From Phaeobacter sp. A36a-5a (lineage in GTDB: Bacteria > Pseudomonadota > Alphaproteobacteria > Rhodobacterales > Rhodobacteraceae): a DNA stretch of 64,000 bases. The first letter of the stretch is position 1; every line of letters begins with the position of its first letter. A program made the translations under genes and the position numbers. The stretch is from NCBI RefSeq assembly GCF_037911135.1, contig NZ_JBBLYU010000001.1, forward strand, positions 1,240,001 through 1,304,000. The letters are read 5' to 3'. This document shows positions 47,961-57,440 of this stretch, in pieces. The notes below the pieces were generated by a model. The model ran no database searches. It was given only the letters and a program-made list of their open reading frames with translations, and was not told the origin of the DNA.

Positions 47961-48571
47961 GCTTTCTCAATCACATAAACGGTGGACTTCAGGTTGATTC
48001 CGGGCAGGTGGTCACCGTGTTCCCGAAACAGCAGCCGTGCCGCCGAACAATCCAGCCATTCGTTGAGCTTGCCGGTATAGGCGGGATCCTCCAGTGCGTG
48101 ATCATTGTAGGAAAAGGCAAAGAGGCCGCCGCGCGGCAGGGCGTGCAGGATGCTGTCGAAGACCGCAGGCGGAGCGGCACCGGTGCCCAGAACGCCGCAG
48201 CCGGTGATCAGACGATAGGCGCCCTTGGGGATCGGCTGGCGGTCGGCGGCGTCGATCTGCGTCAGTTGGCGGTAGGCGTCTTTGGCACGGGCCTGCTCCA
48301 GCATCCGGGCGGAGGGCTCCATCCCGTCGACGGTTTCAAACCCCTGGAGGCGCAGTGCCAGACCTGACAGGCCGGTGCCGCAGCCAAAATCCAGAACGGG
48401 TTCGCTCATGTCCGATTGGAATTTCGCCAGCGCCAGGGCAATCCGTCCCGGCGTCGCGTAACCGTTCTCGGCGATTTCGGCATCGTAGGAAGCGGCCCAT
48501 TGGTCGTAATGCGCCAGGGTCGCTTCCTGTGTTTCCAAGTCATAGGATTTGTCGAGGAACTTTTTGCTCAT
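47957..48571 (-). CDS. Class I SAM-dependent methyltransferase
   Basis: Protein of 204 residues. Motif I is LDFGCGTGLSGLAL (about 60-73), preceded by YDQWAASYDAEI, a common opening of small-molecule methyltransferases; FAFSYNDHAL falls at motif post-II. The substrate is unknown; it resembles the TPR-linked or Williams-Beuren type methyltransferases only in general fold. It is translationally coupled to gluQ, but a role in queuosine or tRNA biology is only a guess from this. Confidence 0.82.
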   Translation of the reverse strand: MSKKFLDKSYDLETQEATLAHYDQWAASYDAEIAENGYATPGRIALALAKFQSDMSEPVLDFGCGTGLSGLALRLQGFETVDGMEPSARMLEQARAKDAYRQLTQIDAADRQPIPKGAYRLITGCGVLGTGAAPPAVFDSILHALPRGGLFAFSYNDHALEDPAYTGKLNEWLDCSAARLLFREHGDHLPGINLKSTVYVIEKA

Positions 48572-48604
48572 GACGACAGTTTATGCCTTCGCCGCCCGAA
48601 GCGT

Positions 48605-49948
48605 CTAGGAAAAGTTGCCAAGCCAGTCCTGCCACGCGGCTTTGGCCCGGTCGGTATAGGCCTTGTAGCGGTCCTTGCGGCCACGGCGGCCGCCTTTGAG
48701 ACCATCGATCGGGCGGAACAGGCCGAAGTTCACATTCATCGGCTGGAAGGTCTTGGCCTCGGCGCCGCCGGTGATGTGATGGATCAGGGCGCCCATGGCG
48801 CTGTCCTGCGGCACATCTGGTAGCCCCTGACCAAGGATTTCGGCAGCGGCCATACGGCCGGCCAGCAGGCCCATGGCGGCGCTTTCCACATAGCCTTCGA
48901 CCCCGGTGATCTGGCCGGCAAACCGCAGATGCGGTTTTGATTTCAGCCGCATCTGCGCGTCGAGCAGGGTGGGGGAGTTCAGGAATGTGTTGCGATGGAT
49001 GCCGCCGAGGCGGGCAAAGCTGGCGTTTTCCAGCCCCGGAATCATCCGCAGCACCTCTGTCTGGGCGCCGTATTTCATCTTGGTCTGGAAGCCGACGATG
49101 TTGAACAGCGTTCCAAGCGCATTGTCGCGCCGCAGCTGGACCACCGCGTGCGCCTTGACCTCCGGCTGGTGCGGGTTGGTCAGCCCCACCGGTTTCATCG
49201 GGCCATGGCGCAGGGTTTCACGGCCGCGTTCGGCCATCACCTCGATCGGCAGGCAGCCATCGAAATAGCCTGCGGTCTCACCCTCGTGGAATTCGGTCTT
49301 GTCGGCGGCCAGCAGCGCGTCGATGAACGCTTCATACTGATCCTTGTCCATCGGACAGTTGAGGTAGGCGGTGCGCTCTTCTTCGGTCTCACCCTTGTCG
49401 TAGCGCGACTGCATCCAGGCCTGCGACATGTCGATGCTGTCGGCGTAGATGATCGGGGCGATGGCGTCGAAGAAGGCCAGCGCCTCGGCGCCGGTCTCAC
49501 GTTGAATGGCCTTGCCGAGTTCAGGCGAAGTCAGCGGGCCGGTGGCAAAGATCCAGTGGCCATCGGCGGGCAGCTCGGTGATTTCCTCATAAGAAACGGC
49601 GACATTCGGCAGCGCTTTCAGCCGGGCCGTCACGGTTTCGGCAAAAGGCTCGCGGTCCACCGCCAATGCGCCACCGGCGGGCAGGCGGTGTTGTTCGGCG
49701 GTGGACATGATCAGCCCGTTGGCTGCGCGCATCTCCCAATGCAGGAGGCCCACGGCGTTCTGCTCGTCATCGTCTGAGCGGAAAGAGTTGGAGCAGACCA
49801 TCTCGCCCAGATTGCCGGTCTGATGGGCAAAGGTTTCCACCTTTGGGCGCATTTCGTGGATCACCACCTCTACGCCCATATGTGCGGCCTGCCATGCGGC
49901 CTCTGAGCCGGCCATGCCGCCGCCCACGATATGCAATGTTTTTGTCAT
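48605..49948 (-). CDS. trmFO: Folate/FAD-dependent tRNA m5U54 methyltransferase TrmFO
   Basis: Makes ribothymidine 54 in the T loop, using methylene-tetrahydrofolate and FADH2. 447 residues. The FAD motif [16 protein letters not shown] opens the protein; [25 protein letters not shown] and NMKFGL-like [12 protein letters not shown] are family blocks, together with the Cys in [12 protein letters not shown]. The ATG at 49948 is preferred to a GTG at 49957. It belongs to the gid-type family, close to MnmG but shorter. Confidence 0.95.
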   Translation of the reverse strand: MTKTLHIVGGGMAGSEAAWQAAHMGVEVVIHEMRPKVETFAHQTGNLGEMVCSNSFRSDDDEQNAVGLLHWEMRAANGLIMSTAEQHRLPAGGALAVDREPFAETVTARLKALPNVAVSYEEITELPADGHWIFATGPLTSPELGKAIQRETGAEALAFFDAIAPIIYADSIDMSQAWMQSRYDKGETEEERTAYLNCPMDKDQYEAFIDALLAADKTEFHEGETAGYFDGCLPIEVMAERGRETLRHGPMKPVGLTNPHQPEVKAHAVVQLRRDNALGTLFNIVGFQTKMKYGAQTEVLRMIPGLENASFARLGGIHRNTFLNSPTLLDAQMRLKSKPHLRFAGQITGVEGYVESAAMGLLAGRMAAAEILGQGLPDVPQDSAMGALIHHITGGAEAKTFQPMNVNFGLFRPIDGLKGGRRGRKDRYKAYTDRAKAAWQDWLGNFS

Positions 49949-50314
49949 GCCCGCCACATAGGGCAGCTGGGGCCGTCACGCAATATTGCGCGGTGCGGCT
50001 TGTGCAGATCGGCACGAAAAACTGGTGCTTTTTGGGCCGAGCGAGCCTGTCGCAAGCAGTGGAAATGTCGACTGGTCTGAGCGGGAGGGGTATTGGGGTC
50101 GCTGGGGAACTGTCTGGCCGGGGGAGAGACCCGGTGGAGGGACGGTCCGCATCAGCGACCCTAATTGTGCTGGGGTTCGTGACCATGTCTCACCAACCCT
50201 GCCCAATCTTTGCCATGATCTTGCCTTGTTTGAAAGACCTGACATGGAAACAATAAATCACCAATCGTAAACAAAGGCTAAAATTTTCGATGTCTTTTAG
50301 ATTTTTTGAGCAGA
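49949..50314. other. Intergenic, 366 bp, no gene seen
   Basis: Between trmFO and the enoyl-CoA hydratase gene, both on the minus strand. CGCAATATTGCG, a perfect 12 bp palindrome, is at 49979-49990, about 30 bp upstream of the trmFO ATG and could overlap its promoter. The part near 50240-50310 is AT-rich. No clear terminator follows the hydratase gene. Confidence 0.4.
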
Positions 50315-51103
50315 TCAGCGATTTTTCCAGTCCGGGTCGCGTTTTTCCAGAAAGGCATCAATGCCTTCGACGGTATCCCGCAGCATCAGGTTTTCGACCA
50401 TGACGGCGCCGGTGTGGGCATAGGCATCGGCCGTGGGCAGCTGAAGCTGGTCGTAAAACGCGCGTTTGCCGATCTTGACGGCGGCGCCGAGTTTGCTTGC
50501 CACGGTTTGGGCGAGGGCATTTGTGGTCTCGGTCAGATCCTCAGCTGCGGCGATGCGGTTGATCAGCCCCAGTTCCTCGGCGCGGGTGGCGTCAATGAAA
50601 TCGCCGGTGGTCAGCATTTCAAAGGCATGTTTGCGCGAGATATTCCGGGTCAGCGCCACCATGGGAGTGGAGCAGAACAGGCCGATATTGACGCCATTGA
50701 CGCCAAAGCGTGTGCCCTCGGCGGCGACGGCCATATCGCAGGAGGCCACCAGCTGGCAGCCGGCTGCGGTGGCAATACCGTGGACTTGTGCGATTACCGG
50801 CTGCGGGATCTGTTGCAGGCCCAGCATCACCTCGGTGCAGCGGGCAAAGAGATCGGCGAAATAGGCCTGTCCGCCATCCTCGGCCTGCCGCCCGGCTGTC
50901 ATTTCACGCAGATCATGGCCCGCGCAAAACGCCTTGCCCCGTCCGGCGAGGATGACGACGCGGGTTTCGTCGTCGTCGCGCAGGCTGTCGATCTGCCCCT
51001 GAAGTGCGGCCAGCATCCCGTCCGACAGCGCATTCAGCCGCTCGGGCGCGTTGAGATGGAGCGTGGCGATGCCGTTGCTGTCGTGACGTTCCAAAATTGT
51101 CAT
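50315..51103 (-). CDS. Enoyl-CoA hydratase/isomerase family protein
   Basis: Crotonase-fold protein of 262 residues. RVVILAGRGKAFCAGHDLREM carries the first oxyanion-hole block, and VHGIATAAGCQLVASCDMAVA the second. The usual catalytic Glu pair is not obvious: the second block continues FGVNGVNIGLFCSTPMVAL, as in ECHDC3-like members of uncertain activity. Hydration of enoyl-CoA is therefore only a family-level guess. A GGGGAGGG ribosome site precedes the ATG. Divergent from a PaaI-type thioesterase. Confidence 0.85.
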   Translation of the reverse strand: MTILERHDSNGIATLHLNAPERLNALSDGMLAALQGQIDSLRDDDETRVVILAGRGKAFCAGHDLREMTAGRQAEDGGQAYFADLFARCTEVMLGLQQIPQPVIAQVHGIATAAGCQLVASCDMAVAAEGTRFGVNGVNIGLFCSTPMVALTRNISRKHAFEMLTTGDFIDATRAEELGLINRIAAAEDLTETTNALAQTVASKLGAAVKIGKRAFYDQLQLPTADAYAHTGAVMVENLMLRDTVEGIDAFLEKRDPDWKNR

Positions 51104-51231
51104 CTTGTGTCCCTCCCCGGATTAAGGCCAACGTTAGAACATGTTGCACTTAGGGGGGAACCGGTATTGCGCCGCCACCCCATGCGACATCGGCTCGCAG
51201 GGAACCGGCAACAGTGAGGGAGAGAGACAGC

Positions 51232-51654
51232 ATGGGCTTGGCGTTTGATGCCGCAGGGTTGGGAGCTTATCTGCATGAGGTGTTTGCAGAGGTGGCCAAT
51301 GATTTTGTGATTGACCGGCTGGATGAGGACGGGATCACAATGCGGCTTCTGGTGGATGAGCGTCACCTGCGCCCCGGTGGGACCGTTTCAGGACCGTCGA
51401 TGTTTGGTCTGGCCGATGTCACCATCTATGCGCTGGTGCTGTCGCGGCTGGGGCGCAAGGCGCTGGCGGTGACCACCAATGCCTCGTTCGACTTCATGCG
51501 CAAACCGGCAGGCGGCACGCCCCTGATTGCCGAAGGCAAGCTGCTGAAACTGGGACGCCAGCTGGCGGTCGGCGATGTGCTGTTATTCTCCGAAGGGGAT
51601 CCGCGTCCGGTGGCCCGCTCCACCATGACCTATGCCATCCCGCCAGAGCGATAG
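51232..51654 (+). CDS. PaaI-type hot-dog thioesterase
   Basis: Protein of 140 residues with one hot-dog domain. GGTVSGPSMFGLADVTIYAL matches the catalytic helix region of the PaaI/4HBT family, and TNASFDFMRKPAGG the following strand. Such enzymes hydrolyse acyl-CoA, often as a clean-up step in aromatic or fatty acid breakdown. The ATG at 51232 has GAGGGAGAG upstream. Substrate unknown. It converges on psd, 3 bp apart. Confidence 0.82.
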   Translation: MGLAFDAAGLGAYLHEVFAEVANDFVIDRLDEDGITMRLLVDERHLRPGGTVSGPSMFGLADVTIYALVLSRLGRKALAVTTNASFDFMRKPAGGTPLIAEGKLLKLGRQLAVGDVLLFSEGDPRPVARSTMTYAIPPER

Positions 51655-51657
51655 GCG

Positions 51658-52548
51658 TCAGAGCGCGGTGGCCAGCGGCTGGCCAACTTTCACCAGGGTT
51701 TCGCGGCCCCTGGCGCTATTGGTGACCAGATCGTCACTGAACTGCACGCGGCCCGGTTCGAACACCACCACAACGGTGGAGCCTCCGAATTTGAAATAGC
51801 CCTTTTCGTCCATCTTCTGCACCGCGCCCGAGGTGCGGGTGTTGACGATGGAGCCAACGCCAAAGGCGCCGACCTCGACAAAGGCGTAGCTGCCAATGGT
51901 GTCTGTGTCGATCAGGGTCCAGCTGCGTTTGTTCTCGCCAAAGACATCCGGACCTGCGCCAAGCGCGATGGGGTTCACCGAATGCAGCGCGCCCGGAATA
52001 TCCTGCGCGGCGGTGATGCGACCGGCGGCCGGGAAGTGGTAGCGGTGATAATCCGCAGGACAGAGCCGCACGATGGCCAACGCGCCACCAACAAAGCGGT
52101 CAGAAATACCGGGCAGCATGGTCCGCACCGACATCGGATGCCCCTTTACGGGGACAAAGACATCCTCCGCCAGCTCGGGAAAGACCAGCACCCGACCATC
52201 GGCGGGGCTGACGATTTCGCTGGGATCGTCGCTGTAGGGACGTGCCTCCGGCCTCAGGTGGCGGGCAAAGAAGGCGTTGAAAGTTGCATAGTTTTCCGTC
52301 GGTTCCGTTGCCTCGCTCATGTCGATGGCAAGATCGTCGACCACGGTCTGGATCTTCCCTCTGGAGAGGGACGAATCAAACCATGCTCCCATCAGGCGGC
52401 TGATCAGGGCGGAGCGGAACAACAGTTTTTCCACCGGTTTTGCGCTGGCGTTCTGATAGGCCCAGCGGATCCATTTTTCACCCAGAACGACCTCTTCAAA
52501 GGTGTCTCCGGTGTCGCGGTCAACAACTAGGATAGGGTCGCGCTGCAT
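51658..52548 (-). CDS. psd: Phosphatidylserine decarboxylase proenzyme
   Basis: Makes phosphatidylethanolamine at the inner membrane. 296 residues. The self-cleavage site is FGGST with Ser257, which becomes the pyruvoyl group; most type I enzymes have LGST, and the GGST form with VVVVFEPG fits the longer type II-like group. SPADGRVLVF and the YHRYHFPAAG block are also typical. It uses phosphatidylserine made from CDP-diacylglycerol, the cdsA product. No pssA is adjacent. The ATG at 52548 has only a weak ribosome site. Confidence 0.93.
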   Translation of the reverse strand: MQRDPILVVDRDTGDTFEEVVLGEKWIRWAYQNASAKPVEKLLFRSALISRLMGAWFDSSLSRGKIQTVVDDLAIDMSEATEPTENYATFNAFFARHLRPEARPYSDDPSEIVSPADGRVLVFPELAEDVFVPVKGHPMSVRTMLPGISDRFVGGALAIVRLCPADYHRYHFPAAGRITAAQDIPGALHSVNPIALGAGPDVFGENKRSWTLIDTDTIGSYAFVEVGAFGVGSIVNTRTSGAVQKMDEKGYFKFGGSTVVVVFEPGRVQFSDDLVTNSARGRETLVKVGQPLATAL

Positions 52549-52699
52549 GGGGCCTGCCAGATTTTGTTTCGCTCCCGCCGCGCCTAGCAAGAAGCGGCAG
52601 TCACGCCAAGGGGGATTTGGAGCGCAAGGCGACGGGCAGGCCGCCACGGCCCGAAGGTCCGGTGTCCGTGCGACGTGATTTTTTGCCAGGAGAGCAACG

Positions 52700-52721
52700 A
52701 AAAAGGGGGCCGAAGCCCCCT
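52700..52721 (-). terminator. Rho-independent terminator of speE
   Basis: AGGGGGC (52704-52710), loop CGAA, GCCCCCT (52715-52721), with an A-run at 52700-52704 that gives U residues in the minus-strand transcript. It lies 13 bp past the speE stop. Confidence 0.92.
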
Positions 52722-52733
52722 GATGCCTGCCCC

Positions 52734-53584
<851 letters not shown>

Positions 53585-53588
<4 letters not shown>

Positions 53589-54106
53589 GCCGCCACTTCC
53601 TTGGTCAGGATGCCCTTTGCCAGGAACTCCTCGCCGCGCAGCAGTTCGCGCACCGCAACCGTCGGTGTGTCGAAGGCTTCTTTCAGCACATCAACCGCTT
53701 TCCAGGGCTCGGCATCGCCGCACATGAAGACGTCAAAGGCGCCATAGCCGATCTCGGGCCAGGTGTGGACGGAGATATGGCTTTCGGCCAGAACGGCCAC
53801 GCCGGAGACGCCTTGCGGCGAGAATTTATGCGTATGGATGTGCAGCAGCGTTGCGCCACAGACTTCGACACACTTGCGGAAGGCGTTCTGAATGCGGGTT
53901 TCGCAATCCAGACCGCTGCCGTTCATGACCTCGATAATGAGATGGGTTCCGGCAAATACCTTTCCATCCCGACGGATGAAATGGTCTTCGCGATCCGAAT
54001 CCACAAGTGAGTTTACGATCGCAGTGGTTGCACTGCGGGCGGTATCTTCCTCTTGGGCGCCTGTCTCCAGACCGATCCCCAGTTGGAAGAGGTTGGCGTC
54101 CGTCAT
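53585..54106 (-). CDS. speD: S-adenosylmethionine decarboxylase proenzyme
   Basis: Pyruvoyl enzyme that makes the aminopropyl donor for SpeE. 173 residues, longer than the 120-130 residue Thermotoga-type. The processing site is AESHISVHTWPE, with Ser109 as the future pyruvoyl residue; HTHKF and the downstream GYGAFDVFMCGD carry catalytic His and Cys. About 45 extra N-terminal residues precede the core. The ATG at 54106 has AAGGGGAG upstream; a start at 54136 is less likely. Confidence 0.94.
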
Positions 54107-54267
54107 GACACTCCCCTTCGTTCCAGTAGATGACAATCCAGCCGGCCCTTAGCGCCCCCCCGGATAAGAGTCCGGGGTTGGGATCGGTACCGAAAGTGAG
54201 GGGGCATCTATTGTGGGGGCGGGATTCGATCAAGGGGTTTTTTGTAAAATGAACACCATCGTGCCAT

Positions 54268-54293
54268 AAAAAAGACCGGGGCAAGCCCCGGTC
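54268..54293 (-). terminator. Rho-independent terminator of the DUF1127 gene
   Basis: GACCGGGG (54274-54281), loop CAAG, CCCCGGTC (54286-54293), with six A residues (54268-54273) giving the U-run on the minus strand. Confidence 0.92.
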
Positions 54294-54318
54294 ATCAGGT
54301 GGTTCCGTTGCCCGGGGA

Positions 54319-54552
54319 TCATGGGCGCCAGAACGGAAGAGTCCCTTGATACTCGGCGTCCTCGCGGGTCAGCCCAACATCTTTGAGCAGTTCCGGCGGC
54401 AGTTGACGCAATGCCTGTCGCGTGCGCTGACGCACGGTCCATTTGGTGACCAGAACCGCAAAGGAGACCGCGATCTCAGCCAGCACCGGCAGGGTGGGGC
54501 GGCTGGAAAGATAGATCATGTCGGGCGAAGAGGGTGTTGCGTTCTGTGTCAT
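54319..54552 (-). CDS. DUF1127 small protein
   Basis: Protein of 77 residues. The C-terminal 45 residues, with R-T-R-Q-A-L-R-Q-L-P-P-E-L-L-K-D-V-G-L-T-R, match the DUF1127 pattern; related Rhizobiales and Rhodobacter small proteins bind RNA or affect stress responses and phosphate metabolism. An N-terminal hydrophobic patch (about 21-36) precedes it. A GGAAA ribosome site is seen. It is divergent from the MocR gene across 91 bp with palindromic operator-like sites, so joint control is likely. Confidence 0.82.
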   Translation of the reverse strand: MTQNATPSSPDMIYLSSRPTLPVLAEIAVSFAVLVTKWTVRQRTRQALRQLPPELLKDVGLTREDAEYQGTLPFWRP

Positions 54553-54563
54553 GGCAGTTTCCT

Positions 54564-54657
54564 ATTGTATTGATACAATCCTGTGTTTATATCACAATCA
54601 ATGGGTACAATTTGCGCGACATCTTGTCCAAGAAAGGATTGTAATGGGTACAATTTG
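54564..54657. promoter_or_regulatory. TGTA/TACA palindromes between DUF1127 and MocR genes
   Basis: ATTGTAT-TG-ATACAAT at 54564-54579 is a perfect palindrome 11 bp before the DUF1127 start. ATTGTA-ATGGG-TACAAT at 54638-54654 encloses the MocR start codon (54644). The 14 bp ATGGGTACAATTTG occurs twice, at 54601-54614 and 54644-54657. These look like operators for the MocR protein itself. Confidence 0.6.
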
Positions 54658-56059
54658 GCCAAACGAGCTGCCGGCTGATCTTTCCGGGCGATCCGGGCCG
54701 AAATATCAACGGGTGGCTGATACCATCCGGGCGGCGGTTGAAGATGGCACACTTTGTATCGGTACAAAGCTGCCGCCGGTGCGGGAGCTGGCCTATCAGC
54801 TGAAGATCACCCCCGGCACGGTGGCGCGGGCCTATTCGCTCCTGACCGATGACGGGCTGTTGCAGGCGGAGGTCGGGCGCGGGACTTTTGTGGCGGAACC
54901 GGAAACCAAGGTGCTGGATGATGTCTGGTCGCGCCAGCTGCATCTGCTGGAGGCCAGTAATCCCGGCCACGTCAGCCTGTTCAGTCCCCGCCTCGCGGAT
55001 GTTGGTCAGGTTGCGGCATTGCGCGAGGCGATGGCGAAAGTGTCCCAGGGCGATCCGCTGCAATTCCTGAACTACCCCACACGCGATGCCTATGAACCGG
55101 TACGCGAGGTGGTTGCCGATTGGCTCTCGGATGAGCTGCTGGGCAATGTGCATCAGAATGACGTCGTGCTGACCCACGGCGGGCAGAACGGCATCCTGAC
55201 GGTGCTGCAAACCGTGCTTGAGGGGCCGCAGCCGACGATTCTGGTCGAAGATCTCTCATATGCTGGGTTTCGGCGCGCCGCAGAGCTGGCGCGCGCCCGG
55301 GTTGTGGGGGTGGCGATGGATGACAAGGGCATCCTGCCGGATTCACTGGAACTCGCCATTCGCAAGACGGGCGCCACCGTTCTATGCACCAGTCCGGAGG
55401 TGCATAATCCGACCGGGCTTTATACGCCGCTGGAGCGTCGCAAGGAGATTGTCGAGATCGCCCGGCGCCACGAGGTTCAGATCATAGAAGATGACTGCTA
55501 CCGGATGGGGGAGGCGCGTGCGCCAAGCTACCGCGTGCTTGCTCCTGAGCTGGGTTGGCATGTCACCTCATTTTCCAAAACGATAACACCGGCGCTGCGC
55601 GTGGGGTTTGCACTCGCCCCCAAGGGGCGTGGCGCCGATCTGCGGCGTACGGCGGAATACAGTTATTTCGGAATCGCACAGCCACTGGCGGAGCTGACCC
55701 GTATCCTGCTGTCCGACCCCCGCACGCCGCAGCTGGTGCGCGATGTCCGCAAGGAGATGGCCAAATACGTCCGCATTGCCGTCAACGCTCTGGGCAGTTT
55801 TGAACTTGTCTGGTCGGACAGCGTGTCCTTCCTGTGGTTAAGGCTGCCATCGGGCTGGCGTTCGGCCGCGTTCACCCGCGCGGCAGAGGCGCAGGGGGTT
55901 CAGATCCGCTCGGCCGATGAATTCGCCCTGCGCGACGGCCGCGCGCCCAATGCGGTGCGGATCGCGGTGAACGGCCACGTCACGCCCAAACGGTTTGAGG
56001 AGGCAATGCTGCGGCTGCGCGCACTGCTCGACAACCCACCGGAGCAGATCAGCGTCTGA
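54644..56059 (+). CDS. MocR-family regulator (GntR HTH fused to aminotransferase fold)
   Basis: Protein of 471 residues. The N-terminal winged helix (about 20-90) has KYQRVADTIRAAVEDGTL, KLPPVRELAYQLKITPGTVARAY and LLQAEVGRGTFV. The C-terminal domain (about 110-465) has the fold type I aminotransferase pattern with TSPEVHNPTGLY and the PLP Lys in SFSKTITPALRVG. MocR proteins sense PLP or amino-acid-like ligands and usually regulate a neighbouring gene; the only divergent neighbour is DUF1127. The ATG has AAAGGA upstream and lies inside a palindrome. A further TGTA/TACA palindrome lies within the gene at 54752-54769. Confidence 0.92.
   Translation: MGTIWPNELPADLSGRSGPKYQRVADTIRAAVEDGTLCIGTKLPPVRELAYQLKITPGTVARAYSLLTDDGLLQAEVGRGTFVAEPETKVLDDVWSRQLHLLEASNPGHVSLFSPRLADVGQVAALREAMAKVSQGDPLQFLNYPTRDAYEPVREVVADWLSDELLGNVHQNDVVLTHGGQNGILTVLQTVLEGPQPTILVEDLSYAGFRRAAELARARVVGVAMDDKGILPDSLELAIRKTGATVLCTSPEVHNPTGLYTPLERRKEIVEIARRHEVQIIEDDCYRMGEARAPSYRVLAPELGWHVTSFSKTITPALRVGFALAPKGRGADLRRTAEYSYFGIAQPLAELTRILLSDPRTPQLVRDVRKEMAKYVRIAVNALGSFELVWSDSVSFLWLRLPSGWRSAAFTRAAEAQGVQIRSADEFALRDGRAPNAVRIAVNGHVTPKRFEEAMLRLRALLDNPPEQISV
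54752..54769. promoter_or_regulatory. Intragenic TGTA-TACA palindrome in the MocR gene
   Basis: CTTTGTA-TCGG-TACAAAG is a perfect 7+4+7 inverted repeat inside codons about 37-42 of the regulator, sharing TGTA-N-TACA with the two upstream palindromes. It could be a third operator copy. Confidence 0.4.
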
Positions 56060-56096
56060 ACCGTTGCCCGGCTCGGGGCGGGCTGTTTGGCAAAGG

Positions 56097-56124
56097 AAAA
56101 GGGGACCTGAACACTCAGGCCCCC
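56097..56124. terminator. Bidirectional terminator between MocR and lipoprotein genes
   Basis: GGGGACCTGA (56101-56110), loop ACAC, TCAGGCCCCC (56115-56124), one A-C mismatch. On the minus strand it is followed by TTTTCCTTT, on the plus strand only by a weak TTATAT. Confidence 0.75.
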
Positions 56125-56155
56125 CTTATATGTAAGCGGTGATCGACCGGGGTGC

Positions 56156-56680
56156 TTATTCGACCAGGATCGACACGCCCGAGGTGTGGTTCCCGATAAA
56201 AGACCAGTTGTCGCGACCAGCAGCGATGCCAGCGGTGATGGCAGCGGCCAGAAGACCTGCTGCCGAGGCCCCGCCAACCACTGTGCCGTTCAGCTCAGGT
56301 TTAAGCGTGGTCTGGCCGGACTGTTGGCCCGCGTCGCATTGCACATAGGCCGGGGTCGGACGGCGTTTGAGCACCGGAACATTGACGAGAGCCGGGGTGA
56401 TGAATGTCGCCTTGAATTCGGCGCTTTCGACGGTGCACCGGGCGCCTACAACTTCGCGCATGTTGGCGCTGCTGGGCTGACCGCCTGTCGCCTTCATCTT
56501 TTCCTTGTCCAGCACGACATGCGTGCGGAAGGTCAGCTCTTTGTAGCCCTGAACGCGCGGCGCTGTTGAGCCTTGATTCTTGAGCGCGACCGTCACCGGG
56601 GGAGCGGTGACTTCGGCGTTTTGCATGCAGGCACCAAGGGCCAGCGGCAGGGCGCCAACCAGAGCAAGTTTTCGAAACAT
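56156..56680 (-). CDS. Predicted lipoprotein of unknown function
   Basis: Protein of 174 residues with a type II signal: MFRKLALVGALPLALGAC, lipobox LGAC with Cys18. After cleavage it would be lipid-anchored. The mature part has no recognised domain; four further Cys are few and scattered (positions about 82 and 114), and a Gly/Ala-rich hydrophobic stretch (about 133-155) could be a membrane-inserting or glycine-zipper-like segment. It is divergent from rplM across 296 bp. Confidence 0.75.
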   Translation of the reverse strand: MFRKLALVGALPLALGACMQNAEVTAPPVTVALKNQGSTAPRVQGYKELTFRTHVVLDKEKMKATGGQPSSANMREVVGARCTVESAEFKATFITPALVNVPVLKRRPTPAYVQCDAGQQSGQTTLKPELNGTVVGGASAAGLLAAAITAGIAAGRDNWSFIGNHTSGVSILVE

Positions 56681-56976
56681 GTAGTAGGATCCTATAATTT
56701 GTCTTTCCGGTGCAGCTTTAGCGTGTGAAACACCGGCTGAAAAGGCGCCCCGACCTGTTCCGCGACGACAGATGCGGTCTGGATCGGGGCAGGAGCGTAT
56801 CCGAGGGTGTTCAAATATGGGGTATTATAATACCTATTTTGTAAGATGCTGTTTTTAAACATTTTAATCTGATTTCAGGGTGTTGACCTATGCGCAGGCC
56901 TGCCGTAAACCCCGTCCATCGAATTCGGGCGCGCCGTTTTGGGGGTGCCCTTCACGTCAAACAGGATTGACCTGCT
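56681..56976. promoter_or_regulatory. Divergent region lipoprotein / rplM, 296 bp
   Basis: GGTATTATAATACC at 56821-56834 is a perfect 14 bp palindrome carrying TATAAT on both strands, about 142 bp from each flanking start. A likely rplM promoter is TTGACC (56883-56888), 17 bp, TAAACC (56906-56911). CAGG-ATTGA-CCTG (56962-56974) forms a small hairpin over the rplM ribosome site. Confidence 0.4.
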
Positions 56977-57435
56977 ATGAAAACCTTCTCTGCTACACCG
57001 GCAGACATCGAGAAGAAGTGGATCATCATCGACGCCGAAGGCGTGGTGCTGGGCCGTCTTGCCTCGATCGTCGCCATGCGCCTGCGTGGTAAGCACAAGC
57101 CGTCCTTCACTCCTCACATGGATATGGGCGACAATGTCATCGTGATCAACGCTGACAAGATCCAGATGACCGGCAAGAAGCGCGAAGAGCACTTCTACTG
57201 GCACACCGGCCACCCCGGTGGTATCAAATCCCGCACCAAACAGGAAATCCTGGACGGTGCCCACCCCGAGCGCGTTGTCTATCAGGCCGTCAAGCGGATG
57301 CTGCCCGGCAACCGTCTGTCGCGTCAGCAGATGACCAACCTGCGCATCTATGCAAGTGCCGAGCACCCGCATGAAGCCCAGTCCCCCGAGGTTCTGGATG
57401 TCAAATCCATGAACAAGAAAAACACCCGGAGCTGA
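56977..57435 (+). CDS. rplM: 50S ribosomal protein L13
   Basis: Large-subunit r-protein of 152 residues. [29 protein letters not shown] and [15 protein letters not shown] are family blocks, and the C-terminus [25 protein letters not shown] is typical of alphaproteobacteria. rpsI follows 5 bp downstream, the standard pair. Confidence 0.98.
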   Translation: MKTFSATPADIEKKWIIIDAEGVVLGRLASIVAMRLRGKHKPSFTPHMDMGDNVIVINADKIQMTGKKREEHFYWHTGHPGGIKSRTKQEILDGAHPERVVYQAVKRMLPGNRLSRQQMTNLRIYASAEHPHEAQSPEVLDVKSMNKKNTRS

Positions 57436-57440
57436 GACCG

